Source: Cerioporus squamosus (taxonomy: Eukaryota; Basidiomycota; Agaricomycetes; Polyporales; Polyporaceae). Taken from it: DNA of 64,000 nucleotides. The position numbers were made by a program, and so were the translations under genes. Numbering within the stretch: position 1 is the first letter of the stretch; each line of letters begins with the position of its first letter. The stretch spans positions 186,001 to 250,000 of the forward strand of contig JABYQS010000016.1 of NCBI GenBank assembly GCA_022592435.1. The letters are read 5' to 3'. Below, in pieces: positions 37,024 through 49,102 of the stretch. The notes below the pieces were generated by a model. That model did not search any database, had not been told where the DNA came from, and was given only the letters and a program-made list of their open reading frames with translations.

Positions 37024-37927
37024 ATGTGGATTGCGCACTACGCTTCAGGTTCGTTCACGGGATTGATTGCTCAACACATGCCGCCATACTGAACGTGCCG
37101 CGCTTGTAGGTCTCGTCGCGAAGCCTTTCGCGCCCAGAGTCCCCCTGTCTCTCCTGACGCTTGCAGGGGCATTGCCCGACGTTATTTTCTTCCTCCTCCA
37201 GTTCTTCGGGATCGAGACGTTTAACCTCGATGCCTCACTGATCCCGCGTGGGTGCTTCCCATACTCGAACGACTATCCATACAGCCACTCTCTGCTGGGG
37301 ATGGCATTGGCAGGTACGTACGCACTCGAATGGCAAATGCTTGACCTGTGCTTACTCTCTTGAAGGGGTCGCCTTGGCTGCGTTGTACAAATCTACCACC
37401 ACCAGGCTCGTTACAGGGAAGGACCTAGCTGCCATTGTGGCGGCTTCGGCGAGTCATTTCCTTCTGGAATGGCCATCTCATCGCACAGGTTCGTGTCTTA
37501 TTAGGATGCAGGGTCATGATCCGTTTTGCTCACAGGCCATTTCAGATATCAAGATCACCCCACATGACTCTTATGCACTCGGGGCGGGCATGTTCGACCA
37601 CACCGTCGTGACGTTCTTTGTCGAGTGCGCCATCTTCCTCGCCGGCCTCTGGGCCTACACGTCCTTCTCGCCCATGGCTACCAAGGCTGGCTACAAAACG
37701 CACAGGAACCGTCTCCCCGGCATCGTCCTCTTCCTCATCGGCGCTCAGGCCCATTTCTCCTTCGGATCGTGAGTAATGCGTCTGCCTACCAATCGTCGGG
37801 TTTTCGGAAACTGACACCGACTCGTTCTTACAGAGCTCCGACGAGCGAGACGCGCTGGGTGCACGCGCCCCTCTTCTTGGGTCAAGTGCTTGCGAGCTGC
37901 TGGTTGCTCGGCAAGCTTGAATCCTAA
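37024..37927 (+). CDS. Polytopic membrane protein with YdjM-like histidine motifs, unknown function
   Basis: Five exons (37024-37048, 37110-37313, 37366-37488, 37546-37768, 37834-37927) give 222 aa. The first exon encodes only MWIAHYASG. Hydrophobic helices are visible at about residues 17-40 (PLSLLTLAGALPDVIFFLLQFF), 65-85, 95-115, 130-155 (VVTFFVECAIFLAGLWAY) and near the C-terminus (APLFLGQVLASCWLLG). Conserved-looking polar motifs lie at helix ends: DYPYSHSLLG, ASHFLLEWPSH, PHDSYALGAG.FDH. These resemble the His/Asp motifs of the bacterial YdjM family of membrane-bound, putative metal-dependent hydrolases. Fungal members are uncharacterised to my knowledge. Function is not assigned. Confidence 0.7.
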
Positions 37928-38277
37928 GGCCTCAGGGTTCACCGATGTCCCGAGTTGTACGAAATGCAAGGCATGGATCACCACGGAATGTAGTGTATGA
38001 TACAGTTATTCAAGTCCTCAAAAGAAAGAAGTAGTGCATAAGTAAACACGAATCCAGCTAATGCTCGAGTTACAAGTGCTATGCGGGGTCGAATCCGGTT
38101 GCGTTCCGAGATTGCCGGACCCCGGGGTGAGTTTCGTTCCCGGAGTGCGGGGTATAATAAGTCGGTACATAAGACCTGTCCTGTTCCTCCTCCCGGCACC
38201 TTCACCTCACCTCTGGGCTCGTACGACTCATTGCTGGGACTCTTCATCGCTGGGAACTGGACGGTCGCACTCGCACG
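37928..38277. other. Promoter region of the lyase gene
   Basis: About 350 bp. The sequence TATAATAA at 38153-38160 lies about 120 bp upstream of the ATG at 38278 and is a good TATA box candidate; the stretch after it is C/T-rich as in fungal leaders. Confidence 0.45.
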
Positions 38278-40450
38278 ATGATACTCAGGACAGCGCTCCG
38301 TGCACCTAGCCGTCGCCTCATCCCCTCAGGCTACCGCGCAATGAGCACCCTCCCCTCTCTCCGGCTCGCACCCCCCACGCCTGCGGAGGAGCAGGCCGAG
38401 TTCGATGCGCGCGTCGCGGACATGGAGGCCTTCTTCAACTCGCCGCGATTCGCGTCCTTGAAGCGGCCCTACACTGCTGCGCAGGTCGCATCGAAGCAAG
38501 GCTCGCTCCCGGTGCTTCCTCTCCCGTCAACCCTCCTTGCGAACAAGCTCTATGCGCTGTTTGACAGCGCGGCGAAAGAGGGCAAGCCGGTGCACACTAT
38601 GGGTGCGATTGACCCCGTGCAGATGACACAGATGGCGCCGCACCAGGAGGTTGTGTATGTGAGCGGGTGGGCGTGCTCGAGCGTGTTGACTACGGGGAAC
38701 AACGAAGTTGGACCGGATCTTGGGTGAGTGCCATGATACCTTCAGACTTGGTTCGATCGTTCATGTGTCGTTCCGATGGGCAGAGACTACCCATATACCA
38801 CCGTCCCCAACCAGGTGCACCGGATCTTCCGTGCCCAGCAGTTGCATGACAAGAAGCACTATGACGAGCGTATGTTTTCAAGCCCGGAGGCCCGCGCGAA
38901 GATGCCATATAACGACTACTTGAGGCCCATCATTGCCGATGCGGACATGGGGTGAGCCTCGCCATACGTTCGCCTCGCGGCTGTGGACAGACTGACTGAA
39001 CAGGCACACCAACCGCACAGACATGGAGGCACCTCCACCGTCATGAAGCTCGTTAAGCTCTTCGCAGAGTCGGTACGCTCACACGATCTGCTAGTTAGCC
39101 TCCCCATTCACGTCCGTACCCTTAGGGCGCGTCTGCCATCCACCTCGAAGACCAGCTCGTAGGCGGCAAGAAGTGCGGCCACCTCGCGGGCAAAGTCCTC
39201 GTCCCCCCGTCGACGCACGTCTCGCGCCTCATCGCGGCCCGCTTCCAGCTCGACTTGATGAAGTCCACGATGCTCCTCATCGCGCGCACGGACGCCGAGT
39301 CTGCGAAGCTGCTCTCGAGCACGGTCGACGTCGTGGACCACGAGTTCATCAAGGGCGTGTCCTCGCCCGACCGTGCGCTCGCAGAGATTATCACCGCTGC
39401 GGAAGCGGAGGGCAGGACTAGTGCTGAGATCGACAAGATCGAGGCGGAGTGGCTCGCGAGGAACCCGTTGTGCACGTTCGGTCAAGGTGAGCGGTGTTGC
39501 GTAGTCTGCAACGAATCCTCATACTGATGTAATCTATCGCCTAGCCTTTGAGAAGGCGCTGGAGAAGTCTGGCGTAGCAGACAAGGCTGGCGCGCTGAAG
39601 GCTTTCAAGGAGGCTACTGACGGCAAGTCGATCACGGACGCACGCGACATTGCTAAGGATATCCTGGGCGAGAACATCTTCTGGGACTGGGACCGTAAGC
39701 ACACGGCGCACTATTCCATACCGAAGGTAGTACTGACGTTCGCTGTAGTGCCCAAGACTCGCGAAGGCTACTACCATTACACCGGTGGTGTCGAGGCGGC
39801 GATCAAGCGAGAGCTCGCCTTTGCGCCATTCGCTGATATGATCTGGCTGGAGACCAAGCTTCCCGACCTTCAGCAGGCACGCTACTTCTCTCGTAAGATC
39901 CGAGAGAAGTACCCCGGCAAGTACGTTTCCGTTGAAGAGAAATCTGTGGTCGACATACTCACGTCAACGCAGATGGTTCGTGTACAACCTGAGCCCGAGC
40001 TTCAACTGGGCAGCGCAGGGCTTCTCGGACGCCGACCTGAAGAACTTCGTCTGGGACCTTGGCAAGGAAGGGTAAGCTCCGGGTTTCAGCCAAGTCCCGT
40101 CACATCCCATACTGAGATCCCTCGTAGCTTCGTTCTTCAGCTCGTCTCGCTCGCGGGCCTACACCTGAACGCAGTCACCGCTGCTGAGCTGGCCGCGCGG
40201 TTCAAGACCGATGGCATGCTCGCATATGTCGACCTGATCCAGAAGAAGGAGAAGGAGATCGGGTGCGACGTCCTCACCCACCAGAAGTGGTACGCAACCG
40301 ACATACGTGTCCATCGTTGTTGAAGCATGAGTACTGATGGTTTTACGCAGGAGTGGCGCCAACTACATCGACCGCATCCTGACGACTGTTTCCGCGGGTT
40401 CGTCGAGCACCTCCGCAATCGGCAAGGACTCCACAGAACACTCGTTCTAG
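38278..40450 (+). CDS. Isocitrate lyase-family enzyme, probably mitochondrial 2-methylisocitrate lyase
   Basis: The family cleaves isocitrate to glyoxylate and succinate (glyoxylate cycle) or 2-methylisocitrate to pyruvate and succinate (methylcitrate cycle, propionate use). The catalytic motif [11 protein letters not shown] is intact, with GWACSS near the N-terminal barrel, [32 protein letters not shown] and NLSPSFNW. The N-terminus ([20 protein letters not shown]) is rich in Arg and Ser with no acidic residue, like a mitochondrial presequence, and the C-terminus (TEHSF) lacks a peroxisomal SKL-type signal. Both points, and the [20 protein letters not shown] segment, favour 2-methylisocitrate lyase over glyoxysomal isocitrate lyase. 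The splice joins used (for example [11 protein letters not shown] and TG|G SGANYID) keep the frame to a TAG. A small cytosolic isocitrate lyase role cannot be excluded. Confidence 0.9.
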
Positions 40451-40998
40451 TGCGGTTTTTACGGCAACGCTCTCGCTCTGGAGCATGTATCGATGTATTT
40501 GTTTTGTGTGCAATGCTGTCTACTACTAATGGAACTGAAATAATAACACATCGACTGGGACGCGGAAACTGATACGCAATACGGACATAGGAGGCAGTGC
40601 GTGCAGGAACGTCAGAATAGACATAAGTAAGTGATTGCTATGTATCGTAAAGAACGTCAAGGATAGTATACACCCGCACGCTTATGCGGCGGGTAACGAA
40701 CCGGCAGGTACGAGCACGGAGCGGGTTGTGACTGCAAGAGGCGAAGCGTCCAGCGTCGAACCAAGGCAAACATGAAAGTCAGACCACCACCCACCCGGTC
40801 GACAGGCAAGACCGCGCTCGTCCAGGCCGGAGACTGCATGCAGAACTGTGACAAGTGATCGAACAGTAAATGAATACGATACGCTATAGGCATACTTTAG
40901 GGATATGACGACAGAGCAAGCAGGAACAACGAATGCGAATGACAAGGTGCGAGTATGCAAGGCGATGTGGGGGCGTGAGGGGAGCGAGGCATGCTTGA
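40451..40998. other. Convergent intergenic region
   Basis: About 550 bp between the lyase stop and the stop of the large minus-strand gene. No gene is seen; minus-strand frames here (40682-40960) lack family features. Confidence 0.5.
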
Positions 40999-43900
40999 CT
41001 ATTCAGCCGACGACATGGAGTGATCCAAGCTGTGATACGGATACGAGAGCATGTGCGTCGGTGCCATCTTCGGCGAGACCATCTCGAACTGTGACTCGTC
41101 GAAGCTCGGTCGGCTCTCGTAAGACTCGCCCGATGTCCGCGGAACGGAGAGCGCACTCCCAGCCCGGGGAGGTGATGCACCAGCCAACAGACGAGATGGC
41201 GCACGGGATGATGAGGAGTCTGTCGACGAGATACTGGGCTGGTGCTGCCGCATCCGCCCGCTGGCGTTAGATAACTGCGACTGGCGGCTAGCTGAACGAG
41301 ACGTCGTGCCAGAGAGATGGTCGGGTAGCGGCGGACTCCGAGGGATATCGACCAGCGTCATGGTGGAAGACACTCCGGACGCACGTTTCATGACCGACGA
41401 GAGTTCAACGACGCTGGGTTTCCGACGCTGATAGCCCGGTCCCGGAGGTGGCATCTCGTTACTTGAGCGCGATATTGACGAACTCGAAGAATGGAGACTG
41501 CCAGACTGTGATCTGAAAGACTTGAGTATCGACTTGCGCACGTTGCCCTTCTCTGCCTGTGCAGGGACGGGCGGTGCAGACGCAGGGAGTGGCGGGGTCG
41601 TAGGGGGCATCTGAGGAACGGAGGGAGACGGGGTGCGAGGGGGAGGGTGGACGGGATAGGGTGAGTCCTGGTTCCACGAAAGCTGGTGCATCGACCCCTT
41701 GCGCTTAGGCATGAGCATGGCGGGTCCAGGAGCAGACCTCGGTTGTTCAGGAAGTGGCGACCGTGACAGCGTCCTCGACATGCGCTGTCCGATTGGTGCA
41801 GCGCTGTTCGGGCCAGATGATGGGTTGGGCGATGTACGACCCGACTCGGGCAGCGCCGGCGAGCTCGAGCCCGAACCGGACGCCTTGTTCGTCCGCCGCC
41901 AGAGCTTCTTGATGCTCTTCACGCTCATAAGCGAGCTCTGCTTGCCGCTGCCCTTGGCCTCTTCCGACGCTAACGAGTCGACAGAGAAGCGGCTCGACGG
42001 CGCCTCCGAGACGTTACTCATGGACCGGTTGTTGTGGGACGGACGAAGACCGGAAGCCTTCTTCACAAACGGCGAGTCGTCTCGGATAGGAGCGGGTCCT
42101 TCCATGTCGGACGGAAACCGACCAAAGGGATCTGGGGACAATGGGATGATGGGAGAATCGGAACCCGGAGTACGCAGGGCAGGGGCGACAAGCGGTGGAT
42201 ACAAGGCGTCTTGTTCCTCCTCGAGCTCACGCTTCCGTGCAATACTCTCATCGGACATGGCATCTCCGTTTGTGAACCGCTTCTGGAAGGGAGACTTCGG
42301 TAGCTCCGTCGAGATGCCGTTGAAAGCTATCCGAGGTGGTGAAGGATGTCCTTCTAGAGCGTCGGGGTCGGGCGAAGATGAGCCCATGTTGTTCAGCATC
42401 GAATAGGGTACTGCAGGCCACGATGCGCCCTGAGGCGGAGGTCTACCAAAATATCCAACCTTTAGTATCCTGGGTATACGAAGTACTAATGTTACACGAA
42501 CCCTGGTTGGGGAGAAGGTCTAGGTGATGGACCAACGCTTGCCGTGCCCTTCCAGCTCGGTGGAGTCAGACTGGCAATAGAGGGCATACCAGTGGGTGTC
42601 TCCGCCTGGAGGTCCTCGATAGCCAGCTTGCGAGGAGAAAACTGTGCAAGTGTCTGCAATAATAACGCTTTAGAATCGCATGTTTGACCATGTAGAAGAG
42701 ACGCACCCGCTCAATCTCATCCAGCTTGGCCATCATCAGGACCTGGCTCTTCCGACGATCGTCCGGATCATCGTCGTCGTACTGCACAGGATCATCAGTG
42801 GCTGTACGCATTGTGGTAGATCACCATTCCTAGCGTACCTCAATAGGTCCAAGGTTGAGCTCGTCAAACAAGACGCCATCCCGCTTCTCTTCCAGCGGAC
42901 TCCGCCTGGGCTTGTGGGTCGTCTCGCCGTCCGAGGGTTCGCTATCCGAAAACTCGGCTGTGGAAGGGGTCGGTTCCTCTGCCAAGTACGCTAAACGCAG
43001 GCCCGAGCCATCCAAGACTCGCAGCGTTCACCGCGTTTGGTAGGGACGGCGCGAGGTCCAGCGCAGGCGGTATATGCTTCCTTGACAGACTCGAACCCTG
43101 CGACCCACTCCGCTCGCGGTTGTTTGGCGGCGAGCCTGGGATAGCGACGGACAGCTGTGGGCGCGAATTCCTCTTCAAAAGCTCCGCGATGTCCTCGACG
43201 TCATCATCTGGTTGCCGTTCGTCGCTGTCCGCTGCAGGGTCAGGGAGGGCAGACAGTCCGGCCCCATCGAGAGCCAAGTCGACAACGTTGGGGTTCTTCT
43301 GATGGAGGAGTTGTGACTCAGCACGAATGTCCGCCCAGGTCTCAGCATCCGTGCCAAACACGTCCGCCAACGGATCACCACTTACGCTCCCAAACTTCGC
43401 CGTCACATCCTCATCCTCCTCGTCCGAATCAGGCAGCTGCGCGTAACCATCGTCCGCGTCTGGCCCCAGTAACCTACCGTTCCTGGGGCGCAGATGAGCG
43501 GGCGTGCTAGCCTCTGCTTCCAATCGCCCAACCAGCCGCAGATCGAGCGCTGGCCTTCTCTCCCCATCCTCCTCCTCCGCAGACTCGTCTCCCGCCCTTG
43601 AGCCCGCCCTCTTCCTAAATCCAAGCCGGCTCTCCGCGCGCTTCGCATGCTGCGCCCGTCTCGTCTTCTTCCATCGGCTATACCAGGTAGCCTTTCGCTT
43701 GTCAATGTCGAACTCCACTTTGGCTAATATTGGAATTAGCGCAGAAGAGCTCAACCCTGGGAGCGGGATGTCGTCCGCGTTGCCACCATCTGATACTGAG
43801 GTGGCAGAGTCAGGCGAGTCCAATCCTGACCGGGAGGAGAGCGCAGAGTGAGACGCCGTCGTGGAAGGAGATGGCGTGGCGAAGCGCGGAGCCTCTGTCC

Positions 43901-44666
43901 GCATGGGCGACAGCAGGGGACGCAATGGACCTGGGTTTGACATGACATCCTGGAGCAGCGAAGGGGAAGACTGGGCTGCTGGGCTCCCGAATCCAAGTCC
44001 GTGCGTGCGCACCGCGGAGAGTGGGGGCTCGTCGCGTTCCGCCTTCACAACGCGTACCCAGATATGCCTCCAGATATCCTCCGAGATCCTCGGACCAGGT
44101 TCACCCTGCTCCTCGGCCATTGTGCCCAGTCGCATTTGAGCATTTGCGGCGGGAGACGAGTTAATCAAGTAGAGAACTAAGCCTACAGTGCTGGGAAGCG
44201 CATACTCCTTGGCGATGGCGTTGAGTTGGCTTTGCAGGGTGGGGTAAACGGGGACCAGGATACCACGGCGGAAGTGGGTATGGTAACCCGACGCGGTGGG
44301 TGGAGGGGGAAGGAGCTCGTTCTCGTGCGAGTAGTCGGACTCGTGAGGGAGATGGGAAGGCGGGATCACGTGGAGCAAGTACTTGGAAGACTGCGTTGTG
44401 GGAGTGAAGGTGTGTGCAGATGAACCCACCGAAGGCGTCGGAGAGCGTCGGAAGTCGAAGGTGGGAGAGACAGCAGAAGGAGGTGCAACAGGCGAAGGGG
44501 CATAGCTCGAGGAGGGGGAAGTCAGAGTGTGAATGAGAGGAACAGGCGTCGACACTCCCAGCGCGTTTGCGAGCTTTGCGAGTCGATGGGGCGGAAGGGG
44601 GGCACGCGGGGGAGCCCAAGACGGGGGAGACACGACCGACTCTGGCGAGTCGCTCTCTGGTGACAT
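40999..44666 (-). CDS. Large Ser/Pro-rich protein of unknown function
   Basis: Five exons (43032-44666, 42839-42976, 42707-42781, 42502-42653, 40999-42442) sum to 3,444 nt, giving 1,147 aa. Two long frames are thus one gene. Most of the chain is low-complexity Ser, Pro and acidic sequence, typical of disorder. One compact part near residues 100-210 looks folded and conserved: KYLLHVIPPSHLPHES, FRRGILVPVYPTLQSQLNAIAKEYALPST.GLVLYLI, and SEDIWRHIWVRVV. A second short segment near 310-330 has ALIPILAKVEFDIDKRKATWYSRW, and a third holds VLMMAKLDEIERTLAQFSPRKLA. Many SP/TP and RxxS sites suggest phosphorylation. No enzyme motif, membrane span or signal peptide is seen. I do not recognise the family beyond its look of a fungal cell-polarity or signalling scaffold. 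Confidence 0.75.
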
Positions 44667-45638
44667 GGCGATCGTTGCAGCGGTCGTAGAGCTTGGAGGT
44701 AGGGGAGGTGAAGAAAATCACTGTCTATGCATCTGCCCGGATGCTGCTATTGCTGTGGACGGGGGTTGAAGGACAGCCCTGCGTTAGCAATCTGAACCAA
44801 AGCTGCTGGAGGCGTTCGGCCGCTGACCGTGCTGTGTAGGAGATATCTCCGCGCACCGTTTGAGAGACACGCGTCGCAGGAGAAGAGGAAGCAGCGGGAG
44901 GTCCTGTGTCGGGGACCGGGGCAGCGAGAGGGACAGGGCTAAGCTCTGATCACTCTCTGCCTGTTCTCATCCGTCGCCCCGCCCTTGACCGTTTTGGGAC
45001 ACGAACATGACCAGACTCCTTCCCACACGCACGTGGCCGCCACCGCGCACCGACGTCCGGCGCCAAGGGTGCTCGCGTCCCTCGTTGAGCGACTTCCCTC
45101 CTCCCTTGAGTCTCTTCGACCACGAAAGCGAGTCTTCTGATCCTGCCAGCTGGCTTCGGACGTATTATGCCTCGGTCGGGACAGTGGCCTTCACACAGGC
45201 AACCGTCAGCCTTGACTGATGGATAGCGTCTTCCTGTTCTCGCCGCCCGACACGTCCTGGGACTCTTCTCGCTGCATGCGCGAACCCGCTTCCACGCTCT
45301 GTGGCATCGTTGCTACCGTATACAGACAGCCTTCTGTTGTAGGGAACGCAGTATGCGACATCCTGATGACGCCGTTGCGACGCGCCCAGCACATGTGCAC
45401 TCCGCTTTGAGGCCTGCCATCCGCCTATATGGTCTGTATGAGCACCGACTATCACCACCGGTTGCTTCAGTGTGAGCCGACGCCCATCGTCATATATACC
45501 TCCCTTCATGCGTGGGTCAAGGGTAGTTTGCTGGCTGGACCTGCTGCCTCTCCATCCCACTCACTGGACTGGTCCTCCTCCGCACCGTCGCTTGTTCCTC
45601 GCAATTGACAACACAGACGAACCGCGTTTGCTCCGTGG
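44667..45638. other. Intergenic region of about 970 bp
   Basis: This stretch separates two divergent genes and must include both promoters. Frames on both strands (45007-45219 +, 45165-45560 -) show no protein features. No RNA gene or repeat was seen. Confidence 0.5.
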
Positions 45639-47173
45639 ATGTATATACCGGAAGGAGTACCGGTGGTTCGCGGCGATGATAACTCCACACGCTACACGAT
45701 GTACGGTCGACTAGGCGTCAACGCGAGTGCGTTGATAAACGCCTGCTTCGTACTAACCACCGTCGGCCAGTTCGCGCTGCTTTTTCTCGGCGCGACACTT
45801 TGGCTGTCGCGTCGAGTTTATAAACGCAGTGCAGCGCTGAAGAACCTTCTGGTGGTGACGTTCTTCAGCACGTTTCCTCCGTATTTCTTGTACGTCTTCC
45901 CGTTCCATACTTGCATGCATCTGGTGATTGATCAAATATGCCTTCAGGATGTATGCGGCTGCTATATGGGAGCCACGCCCGCCTTTCAGTCTCTGTGTAG
46001 CCCAGGCTGCACTGATCGATGGGACCGGTACTATGTACGCCACCTTCACTCACATACTCGTGTAGAGGATATCTGGCCTGATGAGACGCTCTACAGGTTC
46101 TCGGTCGCCTCACTAGCATTAGTCGTGGATCTCGTGCTCGAGATTCGCATATTCACTCTCTCGGATGGTGTAGCCCGTCATCGCAACATATTGGTGAGTG
46201 CCTCCTTCGACCCCCGGTTCTATGCTCACATGTCCTGTAGTTGGTAACAGCGCCATATATTGTCTTCCTCGTCTTCTCCATCAGCGCCCTGGCGGTACGT
46301 GCATCTCTTACCCCTCCTCGCAACGTCCATCCTGACATATCTGGCAGCTCGGCATACCCAAACCAGAAGAAGTCAGGCACATGCCCGACGACTTAGCATG
46401 TTCTCTCCGGAATATCCAGTTGTGAGTTCCGTCACTGTGCGGTGCAGGCGCGTCGGGATACTTCGTTCCATACTAACCCAGCTGCCAGATCCATCACAAT
46501 GCAAATCACTATTGTCCTGACTCTCACGACCGCTCTATGCCTCGAAGGTGTGTCTCTGACTCTTCAGCACGCACCCAACGTTCTCTGATCGTACACATGC
46601 GTATTCGTAGTTTACGCGATTGTCGACACCTTAAGAGCTCGGCACAACCTCACCGACCTTCGCCGCCCTAGCCTCCTCACTGTCTCTCAAGCTGTGCGCA
46701 TCGTCGGCTTCACCTGTCTCCAGGTGTTTTCCCTCATGTAGGCGTTGCTTAACCAACATGTCTCCTCGCGGCCATCCTGATGGACATGCGTGCTTTACAG
46801 CGTTAGTGTGCTTGACATATACTTGGACTCGCCGGCTTTGCACGTCGCGTCCATCATATATCAGGCTCTCAGTGAGTTCGCCGCGCTTCTTGCACCTCAT
46901 GCTGTATACCGAGACTGACACTGCGCAGTCCCTCTTGCGACCTTCGTCATCTTCGGCATGACCAGGGATTGTCTCAATGCCTGGAAATCCCTCGTCACCT
47001 TTGCCAAGCTCATCCGCCCGCGCCACGCCAGATCGCCAGTCACCGACTTCCACGTCGAAATCACGATAGAGAAGGAGAAGTGGAACGGGGACTCGGACCC
47101 CTTCGCGAGGCTCCCCAAGAACCCCATCCGGGTCCCGCTGGACGGCCTGTCAGACACATGCAGCATCGCATGA
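45639..47173 (+). CDS. Seven-transmembrane receptor-like protein (Agaricomycete type)
   Basis: Nine exons (45639-45889, 45948-46034, 46097-46193, 46241-46294, 46348-46421, 46489-46547, 46611-46737, 46801-46871, 46929-47173) sum to 1,065 nt, giving 354 aa. A short N-terminal segment with an N-glycosylation sequon (NST) precedes the hydrophobic helices: ALINACFVLTTVGQFALLFLGATLWL, LKNLLVVTFFSTFPPYFLM, CVAQAALIDGTG, FSVASLALVVDLVLEIRI, VTAPYIVFLVFSISALA, MQITIVLTLTTALCLEVYAI and HVASIIYQALIPLATFVIFG. The layout is that of the expanded 7TM family common in mushrooms, distantly similar to STE3-like receptors. The cytosolic tail is charged (EITIEKEKWNGDSD) and ends TCSIA. The ligand and G protein coupling are unknown. 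Confidence 0.75.
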
Positions 47174-47615
47174 GAGTCTGCACGTTCGGACGATTATTGT
47201 CGCTCTTGGTCTTGTATTTGGCGCTGTGGACGCTGTGGACTTCCGCGATGCAGGCTCATCGCGCTGTGTTGAATGGGTAGACTCGCAGGTATCGCGTGGT
47301 GTAGGATAAACGAGCGTGGGTGACGGTATATTATCGTACGTACTGCAACAACAAGATCAAAACGATGCATTCGAACTCGAGAGCATTGTCAGAAGGTCCA
47401 TCGTGTGTGATAAACTCGTCCGCTTTGGGCGCGAACGGGCGGAAATTATTACGGAAAGTACTCTTCGTGCGATGCAAGTCCGAACCCGAGGGGAAAGTGG
47501 AAAACCTGAGCAAGCCAAACACTGTCACTGGTACACGGAAGAAACCCACGAACGTCCGAGATACGCGTTGTCTCTCAGCCTCCGCAACTCCACTGTCCGT
47601 CCTTTATGAAGGTGT
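47174..47615. other. Convergent intergenic region
   Basis: About 440 bp between the 7TM gene and the GPI-protein gene, tail to tail. Nothing recognisable. Confidence 0.5.
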
Positions 47616-48483
47616 TCAGAGCACGATGGCAGCGCCTGCGACGACACCGAGAGCCGCGAGGGCCAGGGGTGCGGCGCGGGGCAGAGCCGCGGCGCCGTTG
47701 TTGAAGCTCGACGGGGCGGCAGAGCCACTGGTGGAAGACGTGCCAGAGGCGTTGGAGGAGCCCGAGGAGGCAGGGGACGTGCTTGTGGCGGAGACGGTCA
47801 CTCCGAATCCACTGGAGCTGTTGGCTGTCGGGGAGACAGTGAGGGTAGTAGAACCGCTGTGTGGGGTGCTTTGAGTGGGCGAAACGAGTATACAATACGT
47901 GAGAGCCTACCTGACGCTACCACTGGCACCGGAAGTCGAGCTGGAAGCAGCGCTGGTGCTGGATGATGTCGCAGTCGATGAGACGGGGTCCTGGATTTGG
48001 AACGAGGGAGTCTCATCGAAGATATCGCCCGCGTTCCTGCGTCGCATATGGTTCAATAAGAAGAGTTGTAACTTGACTTGAACCGGTACTCACGTCTGGT
48101 TGATGGCACGGAGGGTATATGACCTGCTGCACCTTAAGACACGTGCATATCACACACGCAATATGAAGCACATACCCTGCAGGAACAACACCAAGCTGGA
48201 AAGAGGTGAAGTCGGCCGTGGACTGGAGGTTGTTCGCGATACTGAACGTGTCGTGGAAAATATCTCTTGCGAGCTGCAGCGCGAACAAGGCGGGGTCGCT
48301 GTCGGTGTGCGTCCAGGATACGTTGACCTGCGAACTGCTGTGCCAGTCGACAGGGATCTGGAGGAGAAGGGCCTGCGCCCAGGGAGCGAGGGCGAGGGCG
48401 GCAACGACACTGCGTCGTCGTCTGTCAGCCTCGTCGTTACGCTCATGACATTGCGAATAAATTCACCTGAGCTTTGCGAACAT
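47616..48483 (-). CDS. GPI-anchored Ser/Thr-rich cell-wall protein with Kre9/Knh1-like N-terminal domain
   Basis: The first exon holds 17 nt (48467-48483, MFAKL and part of Arg). After a short intron the frame reads RRRSVVAALALAPWAQA, a signal peptide, then a compact beta-type domain with IPVDWHSSSQVNVSWTHTDSDP, FALQLARDIFHDTFSIA and VVPAGSYTLRAINQTNAGDIFDETPSF. This resembles the Kre9/Knh1 N-terminal domain found in many mushroom wall proteins. A low-complexity Ser/Thr/Ala/Gly stretch follows, then the C-terminal hydrophobic tail RAAPLALAALGVVAGAAIVL, expected to be replaced by a GPI anchor (candidate omega site in the preceding SSFNNGAA). It is probably exported to the plasma membrane or wall and may help beta-glucan assembly, an inference from the domain only. 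Confidence 0.8.
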
Positions 48484-49102
48484 CGTGCGGGACGTGACGG
48501 CTTTTGAGGCGAACGACCAAAGAACGAGCTTGCTAGGGAAAGAGCAAGGAGCGCGAGACAAGGGAGGCTGCCGGGTCGAGGTTCCAGCTGCGGGGGACGG
48601 GGTACGCCACTTTTGTATGGAGGTCGGCTGGGACGTTCTCACGCTCGACCGAGAATGTTCGCCTTCTCGGTCGCTGCCCGCTGATTGGACCGCCTTCATG
48701 TACGCGTTGTCCGTGCAGCTCTCTCAGAATACGATGGAACCATTCTATTCTTGGTCGACGCAACACCAGTGCTCTGCGCAGCCCAGGCAGCGTTCATTCC
48801 ATCATTGCTACTCAAACGCACGACGATCCGCGCTACATTTGCCTTGATAGAGGCCCTGCAGCTGCACGAGTAATTACAGTAGCAACAAGGTCAGTGCATC
48901 GTCCGACGTGCACGAGTGCCGCGGGAACCTCCCACAAGAAGCGACGGATTGGAGCATTGTGTGCAGCCGGCAAGCTGCGCGTCGGGACAGGACGCCTCAT
49001 GGGACATGGCCCGGAAATAGCTTTACAGGCCGTCGAACGGCCACGGGGCTTCGTAGCTTCACGAATCACAGCGGCGGGAACAGCAAGGTCCCGACACAGA
49101 CT
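48484..49102. other. Intergenic region upstream of the GPI-protein gene
   Basis: About 620 bp between the GPI gene start and the last exon of ATP23. It should hold the GPI gene promoter. No gene or repeat is seen; short plus-strand frames at 48894-49165 overlap the ATP23 end and look random. Confidence 0.5.

Noticed and set aside
38090..38102. Second B-box-like sequence (ggtcgaatcc)
   Set aside because: One T is missing from the consensus and no tRNA fold surrounds it; it is in the lyase promoter.
41699..42406. 235-codon plus-strand open frame
   Set aside because: Antisense to the last exon of the large Ser/Pro-rich gene; composition mirrors that gene's codons and it has no start context or introns.
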